DNA of 57,854 nt from Verrucomicrobiia bacterium (lineage in GTDB: Bacteria; Verrucomicrobiota; Verrucomicrobiia; Limisphaerales; Pedosphaeraceae): NCBI GenBank assembly GCA_036268055.1, contig DATAUW010000025.1, forward strand, positions 1 to 57,854, read 5' to 3'. Below, piece by piece: positions 34,266 through 43,376 of the stretch. The notes beneath the pieces were generated by a model. The model ran no database searches. It worked only from the letters and a program-made list of their open reading frames with translations, and was not told where the DNA came from. Made by a program: the position numbers and the translations under genes. Each line of letters begins with the position of its first letter. Position 1 is the first letter of the stretch.

Positions 34266-36044
34266 ATGTTACCGCATAAAGAAATTCAAGCGCGCCTGCA
34301 AGCCGCCGTCACCGCCGTTTTTCCCGGCGCGGATACGTCCAGCGTGCTTATCCGCCCCTGCGATCCCAAGTTCGGCGATTACCAGTCGAACGCGCTCATG
34401 GCGCTCGCCAAGGAACGCAAGCTGAACCCTCGCCAACTCGCCACGGATGTCCTCGTCAAGCTCGATGTCTCGGCGTGGTGCGAGAAAGTGGATATTGCCG
34501 GCGCGGGCTTTTTAAATTTTCGTCTTGCGCCCGCCGCACTGGCGGAGGCGTTGCAAAGCGCCTCTCGCGGCGAGCATCTTTTTTTTGAGAAGGCCTCGCA
34601 CCCGCGAACGATCGTCGTGGATTTCAGTTCTCCCAATGTCGCCAAGCCCATGCACGTCGGACATATTCGTTCCACAGGCATCGGCGATGCCATCCAGCGC
34701 GTGTTGCGGCTGCTGGGACATCGCGTCATTTCGGATAATCACATCGGCGATTGGGGCACGCAATTCGGCAAGCTGCTCCTCGGCTGGAAACAAATTCTCG
34801 ACCGCCCCGCGCTTGAGCGCGATGCCATCGCCGAACTCGAACGCCTCTACCGAATCATCAATGCCGAGTGCGACGCCCAGCCCTCGCGACTCGAAGAAGC
34901 GCGGCAGGAGTTGGTCAAATTGCAGGCCGGTGATGCCGAGAACATTGGCATCTGGAAGGAGATGATTCGCCTTTCGCAAAAACAATTCGACGCCATCTAC
35001 GGCCGGCTCGACGTGAAATTCGATCACGCGCTGGGCGAAAGCTTTTACAATCCGTGGCTCGGCTCGGTCGTCGCGGATTTGCTGGCGCGCGGCATCGCCC
35101 GCGAGAGCGAAGACGCGGTGGCGGTGTTCAGCGACGGCTCGCTGCCGCCCAAGGAAGATCCCTTTCTCGTCAATCGCGATGGCGAATGGCTGCCCGATCC
35201 CGCGCTGGTGCGCAAGAGTGACGGCGGTTTTAATTACACCACCACCGACCTCGCGACGCTCGATTATCGCATTAAAGAATGGTCGCCGCAGGAAATCGTC
35301 TATGTTGTGGACGACCGGCAATCGGCGCATTTCAGAAAATTATTTTTGATCTTCCGGCGCTGGCGGCCGGAAGCGAACCAGACGAAATTGATCCACGTTG
35401 GTTTCGGAAAAATTTTGGGCGAAGACAACAAGCCGTTCAAAACGCGCAGCGGCGATACGGTGAAACTTGGCGATTTGCTGGATGAAGCGGAGGAGCGCGC
35501 ATTTCAGACGGTGCAGGCCAAACAAATGGAGCGCGAAGAATCCGAGCGTTTGCCGGAGACGGCATGCCGCGAGATAGCGCGCGTCGTCGGCTTGGGCGCG
35601 ATCAAATACGCCGACCTCGTGCCGAACCGCCAAAGCGATTACGTTTTCAGTTGGGACAAAATGCTCGCCTTGAATGGCAACACCGCGCCGTATTTGCAAT
35701 ACGCCTACGCGCGCATCCGCAGTATTTTCCGCAAGGCGGAATTGGATAATGCAGTCGCGGGTTCAGCGGTTTCGCTCAATGCGCCTGCGGAAATTGCGCT
35801 GGCGAAATACCTATTGAACTTTGGCCTCGTGCTCGAAGCCGTAACGGAGGAATATCGCCCAAATTATTTGTGCAATTATCTCTACGAACTGGCCGGGCAC
35901 TTCGCGCGGTTCTACGAGAATTGTCCCGTGCTCAAGGCCGAGCCCGCTGAGCGCGCGAGCCGCCTGGCCTTATGCGATTTGACGGCAAAAGTTTTGCGGC
36001 AAGGCTTGGAGGCCCTTGGGATCCAGACTTTGGAGCAGATGTAA
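34266..36044 (+). CDS. argS: Arginyl-tRNA synthetase
   Basis: A 592-residue class I synthetase. The N-terminal additional domain (Add1) precedes the HIGH-equivalent in PNVAKPMHVGHIRSTGIGD. The later KTRSGDTVKL is the KMSK-region variant typical of ArgRS, and the C-terminal DALR anticodon-binding domain starts near YLQYAYARIRSIFRK. It is full length and charges tRNA-Arg with arginine. Confidence 0.96.
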   Translation: MLPHKEIQARLQAAVTAVFPGADTSSVLIRPCDPKFGDYQSNALMALAKERKLNPRQLATDVLVKLDVSAWCEKVDIAGAGFLNFRLAPAALAEALQSASRGEHLFFEKASHPRTIVVDFSSPNVAKPMHVGHIRSTGIGDAIQRVLRLLGHRVISDNHIGDWGTQFGKLLLGWKQILDRPALERDAIAELERLYRIINAECDAQPSRLEEARQELVKLQAGDAENIGIWKEMIRLSQKQFDAIYGRLDVKFDHALGESFYNPWLGSVVADLLARGIARESEDAVAVFSDGSLPPKEDPFLVNRDGEWLPDPALVRKSDGGFNYTTTDLATLDYRIKEWSPQEIVYVVDDRQSAHFRKLFLIFRRWRPEANQTKLIHVGFGKILGEDNKPFKTRSGDTVKLGDLLDEAEERAFQTVQAKQMEREESERLPETACREIARVVGLGAIKYADLVPNRQSDYVFSWDKMLALNGNTAPYLQYAYARIRSIFRKAELDNAVAGSAVSLNAPAEIALAKYLLNFGLVLEAVTEEYRPNYLCNYLYELAGHFARFYENCPVLKAEPAERASRLALCDLTAKVLRQGLEALGIQTLEQM

Positions 36045-36138
36045 TCCGGGCCGTGAAACCATGATTTAGTCTGCCGTAAAATGGCGGTTATGGCCGGTTA
36101 CAAGGTTGAGATTTCCAAACAGAAGCACTGCCCCCGCC

Positions 36139-36166
36139 TTGACGTAACCCGCTTCATACCTAAAAT
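36139..36166 (+). promoter_or_regulatory. Sigma70-like promoter for the WP-repeat/mla operon
   Basis: TTGACG (36139-36144) and TAAAAT (36161-36166), 16-bp spacing, each one mismatch from consensus. The expected start site falls ~3 bp from the TTG codon at 36176, implying a leaderless or near-leaderless mRNA. Confidence 0.55.
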
Positions 36167-36175
36167 ACCTCACGA

Positions 36176-37660
36176 TTGAATGACGCCCATCCAGCGACGG
36201 TCACTTTTAGATATGCGCTCCTTGGCATTCTGCTTTTTTTGTTTTGCGCGGGAGAAAATCTCTACGCCGAGCCCGTCCACGCCGGGTTTCTTTATGATTC
36301 CTTCGGTCTAACCCTCGCGCCCGGAGGCCATCGCACGGAGATTCTTGGGCCAAGCTATTACTCCGAGCAAAAGGATACGCAATACACCTGGGCGGTTCCC
36401 GTCCTCACGCTGGCGCACGTCGAGGACCCAAGCATCCAATACGAAGAGTTCGATTGGCTTTACCCGGTGCTCACCTATGACCGGTTCGGCGTGGAATATC
36501 GCTGGCAATTTTTCCAGCTCTTTAGTTTCGCTGGCGGAACCAACCAGGACGAGACCGGCACGCGACGCTTCACTCTCTTTCCGATTTATTTTCAACAACG
36601 CGGCACGCTGCCCGAACAGAATTACACCGCGGTCGTTCCCTTTGGCGGCACCCTCAAGCATCGCCTCTTTCGCGATGAAATTGATTTCGTCCTGTTCCCG
36701 TTTTACGCGAAGACGATCAAGAAGGATGTCGTCACTTACAACATGCCGTACCCGTTTTTTCATCTGCGCCACGGCGATGGCCTCCACGGCTGGCAAGCGT
36801 GGCCCATCACCGGGCACGAACATAAAGTGGATACGCTCAGCACGAATGTAGATGGCGAAGTCACGATCATCGGCGGTCACGACAGCCGGTTCGTCCTGTG
36901 GCCATTTTATACGCAATCCACGAACGACACCGATACGAACAACCCCTTCTGGCAGCAAGCGACGATTCCTTTCTATAGTATCTACCGCTCGAAGCTGCGC
37001 GACTCCACGAGTTGGGGCTGGCCCATCGGCGTGACGCATTCGATTGATCGCGAAAAAAAATACACCGAGTGGGACGCGCCGTGGCCGCTGGTCGAATTTT
37101 CCCACGGCAGCAAGATCACCAAACGCGTCTGGCCATTTTTCAACCAGTCGCACAACCAATTTCTCGAAGACGACTGGTATCTTTGGCCCGTCTATAAATA
37201 TAACCGCCTCCATTCACCGCCGGTGGATCGCGACCGCACGCGCATCCTTTTTTTCCTGTATTCGAGCATCAACGAGAAAAGCCTCGACGACGGCCGTGTC
37301 TTTCACCGCCAGGATTTCCTGCCCTTTTATAACTATCGCCACGAGCTAAATGGTAATGAACGGCTGCAAATTCTTTCCATTCTCGAGCCCTTTTTCCCCA
37401 ATAATAAAAGCATTGAGCGCGATTACAGCCCGCTTTGGTCCCTGTGGGTCAGCCAGCACAATCCCAAAACCGGCGCGCGCAGCCAGTCGCTGCTTTGGAA
37501 CCTTTACCGCCATGAAAGCGCCCCCCAGGTGAAAAAAACCTCGCTCCTCTTCGGCCTTTTCCAGTATGAAAGCACTTTGACCGGAAAGCATTGGCGCGTA
37601 TGCTATATCCCGTTCGGCAAACGTAACGCCCCGCCGGCGGAGCCATCGCCCCGGCACTGA
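36176..37660 (+). CDS. Exported WP-repeat protein linked to Mla genes
   Basis: A 494-residue protein from TTG 36176. A signal peptide (YALLGILLFLFCAGENLYA) is followed by about a dozen short beta-like repeats, each with a hydrophobic-W/F-P-aromatic core (LFPIYF, LFPFYA, LWPFYT, VWPFFN, LWPVYK, FLPFYN). Such alternating aromatic repeats suggest an outer-membrane or periplasmic beta structure. It ends 14 bp before mlaE and shares its orientation, so a role in lipid transport or outer-membrane asymmetry is an attractive inference. I recognise no named family. Confidence 0.7.
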   Translation: MNDAHPATVTFRYALLGILLFLFCAGENLYAEPVHAGFLYDSFGLTLAPGGHRTEILGPSYYSEQKDTQYTWAVPVLTLAHVEDPSIQYEEFDWLYPVLTYDRFGVEYRWQFFQLFSFAGGTNQDETGTRRFTLFPIYFQQRGTLPEQNYTAVVPFGGTLKHRLFRDEIDFVLFPFYAKTIKKDVVTYNMPYPFFHLRHGDGLHGWQAWPITGHEHKVDTLSTNVDGEVTIIGGHDSRFVLWPFYTQSTNDTDTNNPFWQQATIPFYSIYRSKLRDSTSWGWPIGVTHSIDREKKYTEWDAPWPLVEFSHGSKITKRVWPFFNQSHNQFLEDDWYLWPVYKYNRLHSPPVDRDRTRILFFLYSSINEKSLDDGRVFHRQDFLPFYNYRHELNGNERLQILSILEPFFPNNKSIERDYSPLWSLWVSQHNPKTGARSQSLLWNLYRHESAPQVKKTSLLFGLFQYESTLTGKHWRVCYIPFGKRNAPPAEPSPRH

Positions 37661-37674
37661 TCACGCGATTATTT

Positions 37675-38409
37675 ATGTTTCAAAATCTTGGTGAGATGAT
37701 GCTCCTCTTTTTGAGGACACTCCGTTCGATGCCGCTGGTTTGGCGTCAGCGCCAGAAGGTATTCGACCAGCTTTTTGAGATCGGCAATGCCAGCCTGCTC
37801 ATGGTGTGCATCCTGTCGTTTTTCATCGGCGGCGTGCTGGCTCTCTTGACAGGCCCGGTGCTGGTCGAACGCGGCGTGGCCAATGCCGTCGGTGGTCTCG
37901 TCGGCATCTCCATGTGCAAGGAACTCGCCCCGGTCATGATGTCCATTCTTATTGCAGGCCGCAGCGGTTCCTCAATGGCGGCGGAAATCGGTTCGATGCG
38001 CGTCTATCAGGAAATTGACGCCTTGCGCACGATGAACATCAATCCCATCTCGTATCTTGTCCTGCCGCGCATGGTGGCCATTGCGATTGCGTTGCCCATC
38101 CTCGTGGTTTTCTCGGTGTTCGTCGGCTGGTGCGGGGGTGCGCTGGTCGCGGCGAACAATTACAAGATCGGCGTGTCCTATCAGCCGTTCCTGCAAAACC
38201 TGCGCGAGACGGTCGAACTCAGCGACGTCGCCAACGGCCTCATCAAAAGTTTCGTGTTCGCGCTGGTCATCGCGATTGTCTCCTGCCACCAGGGATTTCA
38301 AACCATCGGCGGACCGCGCGGCGTGGGCCGTTCGGTCACCAAGGCGGTCGTCAATTCGATCGTGCTCATCGTCATCCTGGATTACTTCCTCACCCGCGTG
38401 ATGCTATGA
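37675..38409 (+). CDS. mlaE: MlaE-type lipid ABC transporter permease
   Basis: A 244-residue MlaE/YrbE permease with five hydrophobic segments. Features: FFIGGVLALLTGPVL, KELAPVMMSILIAGRSGSSMA and MRVYQEIDALRTMNINP. It forms the inner-membrane channel of an MCE-type phospholipid transporter. Its stop overlaps the MlaF start (ATGA at 38406-38409). Confidence 0.94.
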   Translation: MFQNLGEMMLLFLRTLRSMPLVWRQRQKVFDQLFEIGNASLLMVCILSFFIGGVLALLTGPVLVERGVANAVGGLVGISMCKELAPVMMSILIAGRSGSSMAAEIGSMRVYQEIDALRTMNINPISYLVLPRMVAIAIALPILVVFSVFVGWCGGALVAANNYKIGVSYQPFLQNLRETVELSDVANGLIKSFVFALVIAIVSCHQGFQTIGGPRGVGRSVTKAVVNSIVLIVILDYFLTRVML

Positions 38410-39197
38410 ACAACCCGGCCTCTCATCCCGAGCATTCCGCCGACCAGCAAGGCATCAGCGTCAAGGTCACCGGCCTGCGCAAATCCTTTGCCGGCCACGA
38501 GATATTAAAGGGCATAGATTTTGAAGTGCAGCCGGGCGAAGTGTTCGTGCTCATGGGGCCGAGCGGCAGCGGAAAAAGTGTTTTGCTCAAGCAGATCATC
38601 GGGCTCGACCCATCAGATTCCGGCGAGATACTCATTGACGGCCATCCCATTCAGGACGCAGCGGCGATGGATCATTATCGCACGGCGATGGTCTTTCAAT
38701 CCAGCGCGCTGCTCAATTCGCTCACGGTCGGCGAAAATGTGGGCCTCTACCTGAGCGAACACCATCTCAAAAACCCCGGTGAGATCGGACGCATCGTCGC
38801 GGACAAGCTCAAGGCCGTCGGCCTCAGTGGCCACGAGGAAAAAATGCCCGCGGAACTTTCCGGCGGCATGAAAAAACGTGTGGCCATCGCCCGCGCGCTG
38901 GTCATCGAACCGCAGTTGATTCTCTATGATGAACCGACGAGCGAACTTGATCCCATTTCCGCCGTCGCCATCGGTGAAGAAATTCTGCGGCTGAAAAAAC
39001 ACATCGGTGTCACATCCATCGTCGTTTCGCATGACCGCGATTTGGCGTTTGGCGTGGCCGACCGCATCGCCGTCATCAACGCCGGGCGCATCATCGCCAC
39101 CGGCACACCCGCTGAGATTTGCCGGAACCCAGACCCGCTCATCCAGCAATTTCTCAACGCCGATTTCAAAACTGCCATTCAGAAAGCAAAATTATGA
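38406..39197 (+). CDS. mlaF: MlaF-type lipid ABC transporter ATPase
   Basis: A 263-residue ATPase from ATG 38406; the frame is open further upstream, but that part lies inside mlaE. Walker A GPSGSGKS is at 51-58, the signature is LSGGMKKRVAIARAL, and Walker B is LILYDEPTSELDP. The LSGGMKKR variant is characteristic of MCE-system ATPases. It couples by ATGA overlap to both mlaE and mlaD. Confidence 0.95.
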   Translation: MNNPASHPEHSADQQGISVKVTGLRKSFAGHEILKGIDFEVQPGEVFVLMGPSGSGKSVLLKQIIGLDPSDSGEILIDGHPIQDAAAMDHYRTAMVFQSSALLNSLTVGENVGLYLSEHHLKNPGEIGRIVADKLKAVGLSGHEEKMPAELSGGMKKRVAIARALVIEPQLILYDEPTSELDPISAVAIGEEILRLKKHIGVTSIVVSHDRDLAFGVADRIAVINAGRIIATGTPAEICRNPDPLIQQFLNADFKTAIQKAKL

Positions 39198-40165
39198 AAA
39201 ATTCCTTGGAAACCCGGCTCGGCATTTTCGTTTTTCTCGCCGTGCTGGCCGCGTTTGTCATCGTGGAGGTCGTCGGCGGATTTGATTTCTTCAAGCCCGG
39301 CTATCATCTGCGCGCGCGCTTCGCCAACATCCAGGAACTGAAGGTCGGCGATCCCGTGAAGATGGCCGGTGTGCCGGTCGGCCGCGTGGAAAAACTTGCC
39401 ATCGTCGAAAGCAAAGTGGAACTCAGTCTGCGCCTCAATAAGGACACGCCCGTTCGCACGGACAGCAAAGCCGTTATCAAATTCGCCGGCCTGGGCGGAC
39501 AGAATTATGTTTCGATTGATTTCGGCACGCCCGGTTCGCCGTTGCTTGAACAAAATGAATTGATCACCACCATCGAGCAGCCCGATCTCAACGCGCTCCT
39601 GGCCAAACTCGACGACGCCGCCAGCGGCGTTCAAAACCTTACCAAAAGTTTCACCGGCGATAAAATTGATAACCTCGTCGGCCCGTTCATTGATTTCATG
39701 AAACAGAACAGTCCGCGCCTCGCCGCGATTCTCGGCAACGTGCAAAACATCACCGGCCAAATCAATTCCGGCCAGGGCACGGTGGGCAAATTGATTTACG
39801 ACCAGTCGCTTTACAACACCGCGTCCGTCGCCGTGACGAACCTTCAGGATGCCGCCGGTGAAATCAAGGCGACGGTCGCCCAGGCGCGCGGCATCGTTGA
39901 TCAGGTCAACAACGGCCAGGGCACGATCGGCAAGCTCATCAAGGACGACCGCCTCTATACCGCGACCACGGATTCGATGACGAACCTCAAGGAGATTTTG
40001 CAAAAGATCAATTCCGGCCAGGGCAGCGTCGGCAAACTCGTCAACGATCAGGAGTTTTATAAAGACGCCAAGCTCTCCCTGCAAAAACTCGACAAAGCCA
40101 CCGAAAGCCTCGAAGACACGGGACCGTTGAGTGTGGTCGGCTCCATCGTCACGAGTTTATTTTAA
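39194..40165 (+). CDS. mlaD: MlaD-type MCE lipid-binding protein
   Basis: A 323-residue protein from ATG 39194. An N-terminal TM (LGIFVFLAVLAAFVIVEV) is followed by an MCE domain (residues ~35-115; KVGDPVKMAGVPVGRVEKL). The C-terminal half is helical and contains three copies of an INSGQGTVGKLIYD motif near residues 190, 238 and 272. Such repeats occur in longer MCE proteins and probably extend a helical tube across the periplasm. The outer-membrane component is not obvious; the upstream WP-repeat protein is a candidate. Confidence 0.93.
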   Translation: MKNSLETRLGIFVFLAVLAAFVIVEVVGGFDFFKPGYHLRARFANIQELKVGDPVKMAGVPVGRVEKLAIVESKVELSLRLNKDTPVRTDSKAVIKFAGLGGQNYVSIDFGTPGSPLLEQNELITTIEQPDLNALLAKLDDAASGVQNLTKSFTGDKIDNLVGPFIDFMKQNSPRLAAILGNVQNITGQINSGQGTVGKLIYDQSLYNTASVAVTNLQDAAGEIKATVAQARGIVDQVNNGQGTIGKLIKDDRLYTATTDSMTNLKEILQKINSGQGSVGKLVNDQEFYKDAKLSLQKLDKATESLEDTGPLSVVGSIVTSLF

Positions 40166-40174
40166 AGGCTTTAT

Positions 40175-40324
40175 TAACTGCGGAGGCACGGAGGCACGGA
40201 GACGCGGACGGTTACTGGGAGAAGAATCCATAAATTGAACACGGACTAAACACCGATTAGGAAAATCCTTTTCCGTGTTTATGGGCTTGCTTCCTCCGCG
40301 CCTCTGAGTCTCCGCGGTTAAAAT
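40175..40324. repeat. Family A inverted repeat (copy 2)
   Basis: Left arm actgcggaggcacggaggca, right arm tctgagtctccgcggtta, with an inner hairpin around aaaatccttttccgtg. It begins 9 bp after the mlaD stop. The rest of the 220-bp gap to the next gene shows nothing further. Confidence 0.75.
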
Positions 40325-40386
40325 TAGTCTTGGCCTTATTCAAGGCTTGTCATTCGCCCGTGAATTGCGTTTAATAGAGTAGATTC

Positions 40387-41736
40387 ATGCTTTTGCGTTT
40401 GACCATTTTGTGCGCCTGGTTATGCGTGTTCACGACCGGCGCACGCGCAGTTTCGCCGCTCGAATTCAAGCGCGCCATCACCGCCGGCACCCACGAAAGT
40501 CTCAGCGGCCAATTCATCGTTCACGATGCCCCGCCCGTTTTCGGTTACCTCGTGGACGTGGATCGTCTCACGAATCTCGTGCGGCTCGATCCTACCCTCC
40601 TTGCCGTGTCCATCGAGCGCATCAAGTCCGCCGTCCTTGAGCAACTCGGCACGCACGACCAATGGCGCGACCACATCGCCATTAATCTTCATCACATCCA
40701 GGGCAACGAACCCATCACCATCACACCATTGCGTTTCGACCGCGACTGGCTTTATCGCGTGGATGTTCCCGATGCCGTGGAGCGCCCGCAGTTGGTCTCC
40801 GCCATTGCGGAAGTCGTCCTGCTCGAAATTGCCAATCGCAGCACGGCGAAATCCGTCGAGTTGCCCGCGTGGTTCGTGCAAGGTCTCGCGCGCGAAATCC
40901 AATGCACCGCACAATATGAATTGGTCATTGACCCACCCAAACGCGTCGGCGGCGCCGATCCTTTTCGTTACGTCTTCAATTCCGGCCGCCGCGCCGATCC
41001 GCTCGCGCAAGCCCACGAAGAACTGCGCACTGTGCCGCCGCTCACGCTCGAACAACTAAGCTGGCCGGGCGATTGGAAATTCACCGGCGACGCCGCGCTG
41101 GCCTACGGTTGCAGCGCGCAACTTTTTTATCACGACCTGCTGAACCTGCCCAACGGCCGCGCCGCCATGCGCGCTTTTCTCGGCGAGTTGCCGCAACATT
41201 TGAACTGGCAGATTTCGTTTCTCACTGCGTTCCATAATAATTTTGCCAGCCAGCGCGAACTGGAAAAATGGTGGGCGCTCGATGTCGTGCAATTCACCGG
41301 ACGCGACCTCACCCAAACCTGGCCGAGCGCCGAAAGCTGGAACAAGCTCGACCAAGTGCTTCGTCAATCAGTGGAGATCCGCTCCAACTTGAAAGACCAG
41401 CCGCTGCGCAATCAAGTCAGCCTCGCGACCATCATCCACGATTGGGATGCCGCGCATCAAAAACCCGTCCTCCGAGAAAAATCCCAGCAGCTCGCCATCC
41501 TGCGCGCGCGCGTTTCGCAAGACCTCGTTTACCTCGTGGACGACTACCGCCGCGTCATTGACAGTTACCTCAACAAAAAAGATTTCGGCGTTTATATCCC
41601 GCTGGGCAAAACGCTTACCCCTCCCGCACTCGACAATATCGCGCGCAATGCCCTGCAACAGCTCGCAGTCCTCGAAGCCCGTCGTGAACAACTCCGCCCC
41701 AAAGCCGCTCCCGCAGTCGCCGTCATCACCCGATAA
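40387..41736 (+). CDS. Exported protein, degenerate peptidase-MA-like
   Basis: A 449-residue protein with a Sec signal peptide (LTILCAWLCVFTTGARA, cleavage after ~21). Residues ~143-168 read VLLEIANR ... LPAWFVQGLA. This resembles the gluzincin pattern HExxH ... LPxWxxEGLA of peptidase-MA proteins, but the HExxH histidines are absent. If related, it is a catalytically dead periplasmic scaffold. Otherwise the fold is unrecognised. It follows the mla operon on the same strand but is separated by a family A repeat. Confidence 0.65.
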   Translation: MLLRLTILCAWLCVFTTGARAVSPLEFKRAITAGTHESLSGQFIVHDAPPVFGYLVDVDRLTNLVRLDPTLLAVSIERIKSAVLEQLGTHDQWRDHIAINLHHIQGNEPITITPLRFDRDWLYRVDVPDAVERPQLVSAIAEVVLLEIANRSTAKSVELPAWFVQGLAREIQCTAQYELVIDPPKRVGGADPFRYVFNSGRRADPLAQAHEELRTVPPLTLEQLSWPGDWKFTGDAALAYGCSAQLFYHDLLNLPNGRAAMRAFLGELPQHLNWQISFLTAFHNNFASQRELEKWWALDVVQFTGRDLTQTWPSAESWNKLDQVLRQSVEIRSNLKDQPLRNQVSLATIIHDWDAAHQKPVLREKSQQLAILRARVSQDLVYLVDDYRRVIDSYLNKKDFGVYIPLGKTLTPPALDNIARNALQQLAVLEARREQLRPKAAPAVAVITR

Positions 41737-41826
41737 AACGATTTTTCTCAACCGAGCAGTCAACTTTTAATGTATTGCACTCCAACGCTTTGCATAATTT
41801 TAATCAAAAACTTACTCTCCCTTCTC

Positions 41827-41854
41827 TTGACAGTCGGCCTCATGAAATTATAGT
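41827..41854 (+). promoter_or_regulatory. Strong sigma70-like promoter of kamA
   Basis: TTGACA (6/6) at 41827-41832 and TATAGT (5/6) at 41849-41854 with 16-bp spacing. The predicted transcription start is at ~41861-41862 and the ATG is at 41863, implying a leaderless message. Confidence 0.7.
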
Positions 41855-41862
41855 TCGACACG

Positions 41863-43101
41863 ATGTCAAGCTACTCAGAGTCGGGCGGCGACAGTAAAAG
41901 CGGCGAACTCGCCAAATTGAACTCTCTTAAACAATTTCGCTCCGCCGGACGCGGCTTTTGGAACGCGGTTTCCGACGAGGACTGGAACGATTGGCGCTGG
42001 CAACTCAAGCACCGTATCAACTCCCTTGAGCAACTCCAGCGCCTCATGCCCACCCTCACCCCCGAGGAACACGCCGGCACGCTGCTCGCCGCCTCCAAAC
42101 TTTCCCTCGCCATCACCCCCTACTTTTTCAACCTCATTGACCCGTCCGACGAAAACGATCCCATCCGCTGGCAAGTCATCCCGCGCATCGAAGAAACCAA
42201 CACCGCCACCTGGGAAATGTCCGACCCTTGCGGCGAAGATTCCCATTCCCCCGTGCCCGGTCTTGTCCATCGCTATCCCGACCGCGTCCTGTTTCTCGTC
42301 ACCGACCGCTGCGCATCCTATTGCCGTTACTGCACCCGCTCCCGCCTCGTCAGCAACGCCAGCGGCTACGATTTTCATCCCGAATTCGAAAAACAAATCG
42401 CCTACGTGCGCAGCCATCCCGAAGTGCGCGACGTCCTCCTCAGCGGCGGCGATCCCCTCCTCCTCAGCGACGACAAACTCGAATACCTCCTCGGCCAGTT
42501 GCGCTCCATTCCCCACGTGGAATTCCTGCGCATCGGCTCGCGCATCCCCATTTTCCTGCCGCAACGCATCACCCCTGCGCTCTGCGCCATGCTCAAAAAA
42601 TATCATCCCCTGTTCCTCAGCATCCACAGCAACCACCCCCGCGAACTCACCACCGAAGTCCGCGATGCCCTCGCCCGCCTTGCCGAAGCCGGCATCCCGC
42701 TCGGCAACCAATCCGTTTTACTGCGCAACGTGAACGACGACGTCACCGTCATGCGCGCCCTCGTGCAAAAACTGCTCATGTGCCGGGTAAAACCCTATTA
42801 CCTGTATCAATGCGACCTCATCGCCGGCTCCGCGCACCTGCGCGCCAGCGTGCGCAAAGGCCTTGAGATCATGGAAGGCCTGCGCGGCCACACCACCGGC
42901 TACGCCATTCCGCAATACGTCATAGACGCCCCCGGCGGCGGCGGCAAAGTGCCCATCAACCCTGAATACGTCCTCACCCGCAACGAAGACCGCGTCATCA
43001 TCCGCAACTTCGAAGGCAAAATTTTCGAATACCCCGAAGCCACCGATGGAACCCCCCTCCTCGAAGCCCCCACCCAAATCGAAGAACCCGAGTTGGCTTG
43101 A
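41863..43101 (+). CDS. kamA: Lysine 2,3-aminomutase (radical SAM)
   Basis: A 412-residue AdoMet radical enzyme. The CxxxCxxC cluster site is C150-C154-C157 (CASYCRYC). The PLP lysine is probably K362 in DAPGGGGKVP, and the two lysine-binding aspartates are visible as D318 (QCDLIAG) and D355 (YVIDAPGG). Those residues and the C-terminal region favour true KamA (L-lysine to beta-lysine) over the shorter EF-P modifying EpmB. beta-Lysine could serve as an osmolyte (N-acetyl-beta-lysine) or in lysine fermentation; no ablB or kamDE partner is present. Confidence 0.9.
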   Translation: MSSYSESGGDSKSGELAKLNSLKQFRSAGRGFWNAVSDEDWNDWRWQLKHRINSLEQLQRLMPTLTPEEHAGTLLAASKLSLAITPYFFNLIDPSDENDPIRWQVIPRIEETNTATWEMSDPCGEDSHSPVPGLVHRYPDRVLFLVTDRCASYCRYCTRSRLVSNASGYDFHPEFEKQIAYVRSHPEVRDVLLSGGDPLLLSDDKLEYLLGQLRSIPHVEFLRIGSRIPIFLPQRITPALCAMLKKYHPLFLSIHSNHPRELTTEVRDALARLAEAGIPLGNQSVLLRNVNDDVTVMRALVQKLLMCRVKPYYLYQCDLIAGSAHLRASVRKGLEIMEGLRGHTTGYAIPQYVIDAPGGGGKVPINPEYVLTRNEDRVIIRNFEGKIFEYPEATDGTPLLEAPTQIEEPELA

Positions 43102-43110
43102 GATCCATTT

Positions 43111-43330
43111 GAACCGCGGAGACACGGAGGCACGCAGGGAAGAAATGAAAAAAGCGGAGGGTATTGGCATTTCGAGAATCCCCTGCAGGCGGTTGCGATA
43201 AAAATATTTGGGCCACGGACGAAATATGAATTAAACACGGAAAGAAATTTTTCCGAATCAGTGTTCATTCCGTGTTCCATCCGTGGCTAATTCCCTTTTT
43301 TCTCTGCGCCTCTGCGTCTCTGCGTTAAAT
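43111..43330. repeat. Family A inverted repeat (copy 3)
   Basis: A ~220-bp imperfect inverted repeat. Outer arms are gaaccgcggagacacggagg and gcctctgcgtctctgcgtt. Inner arms are gccacggacgaaatatg and tgttccatccgtggct, with a tip ggaaagaaatttttcc. It fills nearly the whole gap between kamA and nth. It is the most complete of the three copies. Confidence 0.8.
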
Positions 43331-43376
43331 TCGTTGAACATTGACGCGTGCCACGCTATGAACTTCCCCACATTCT

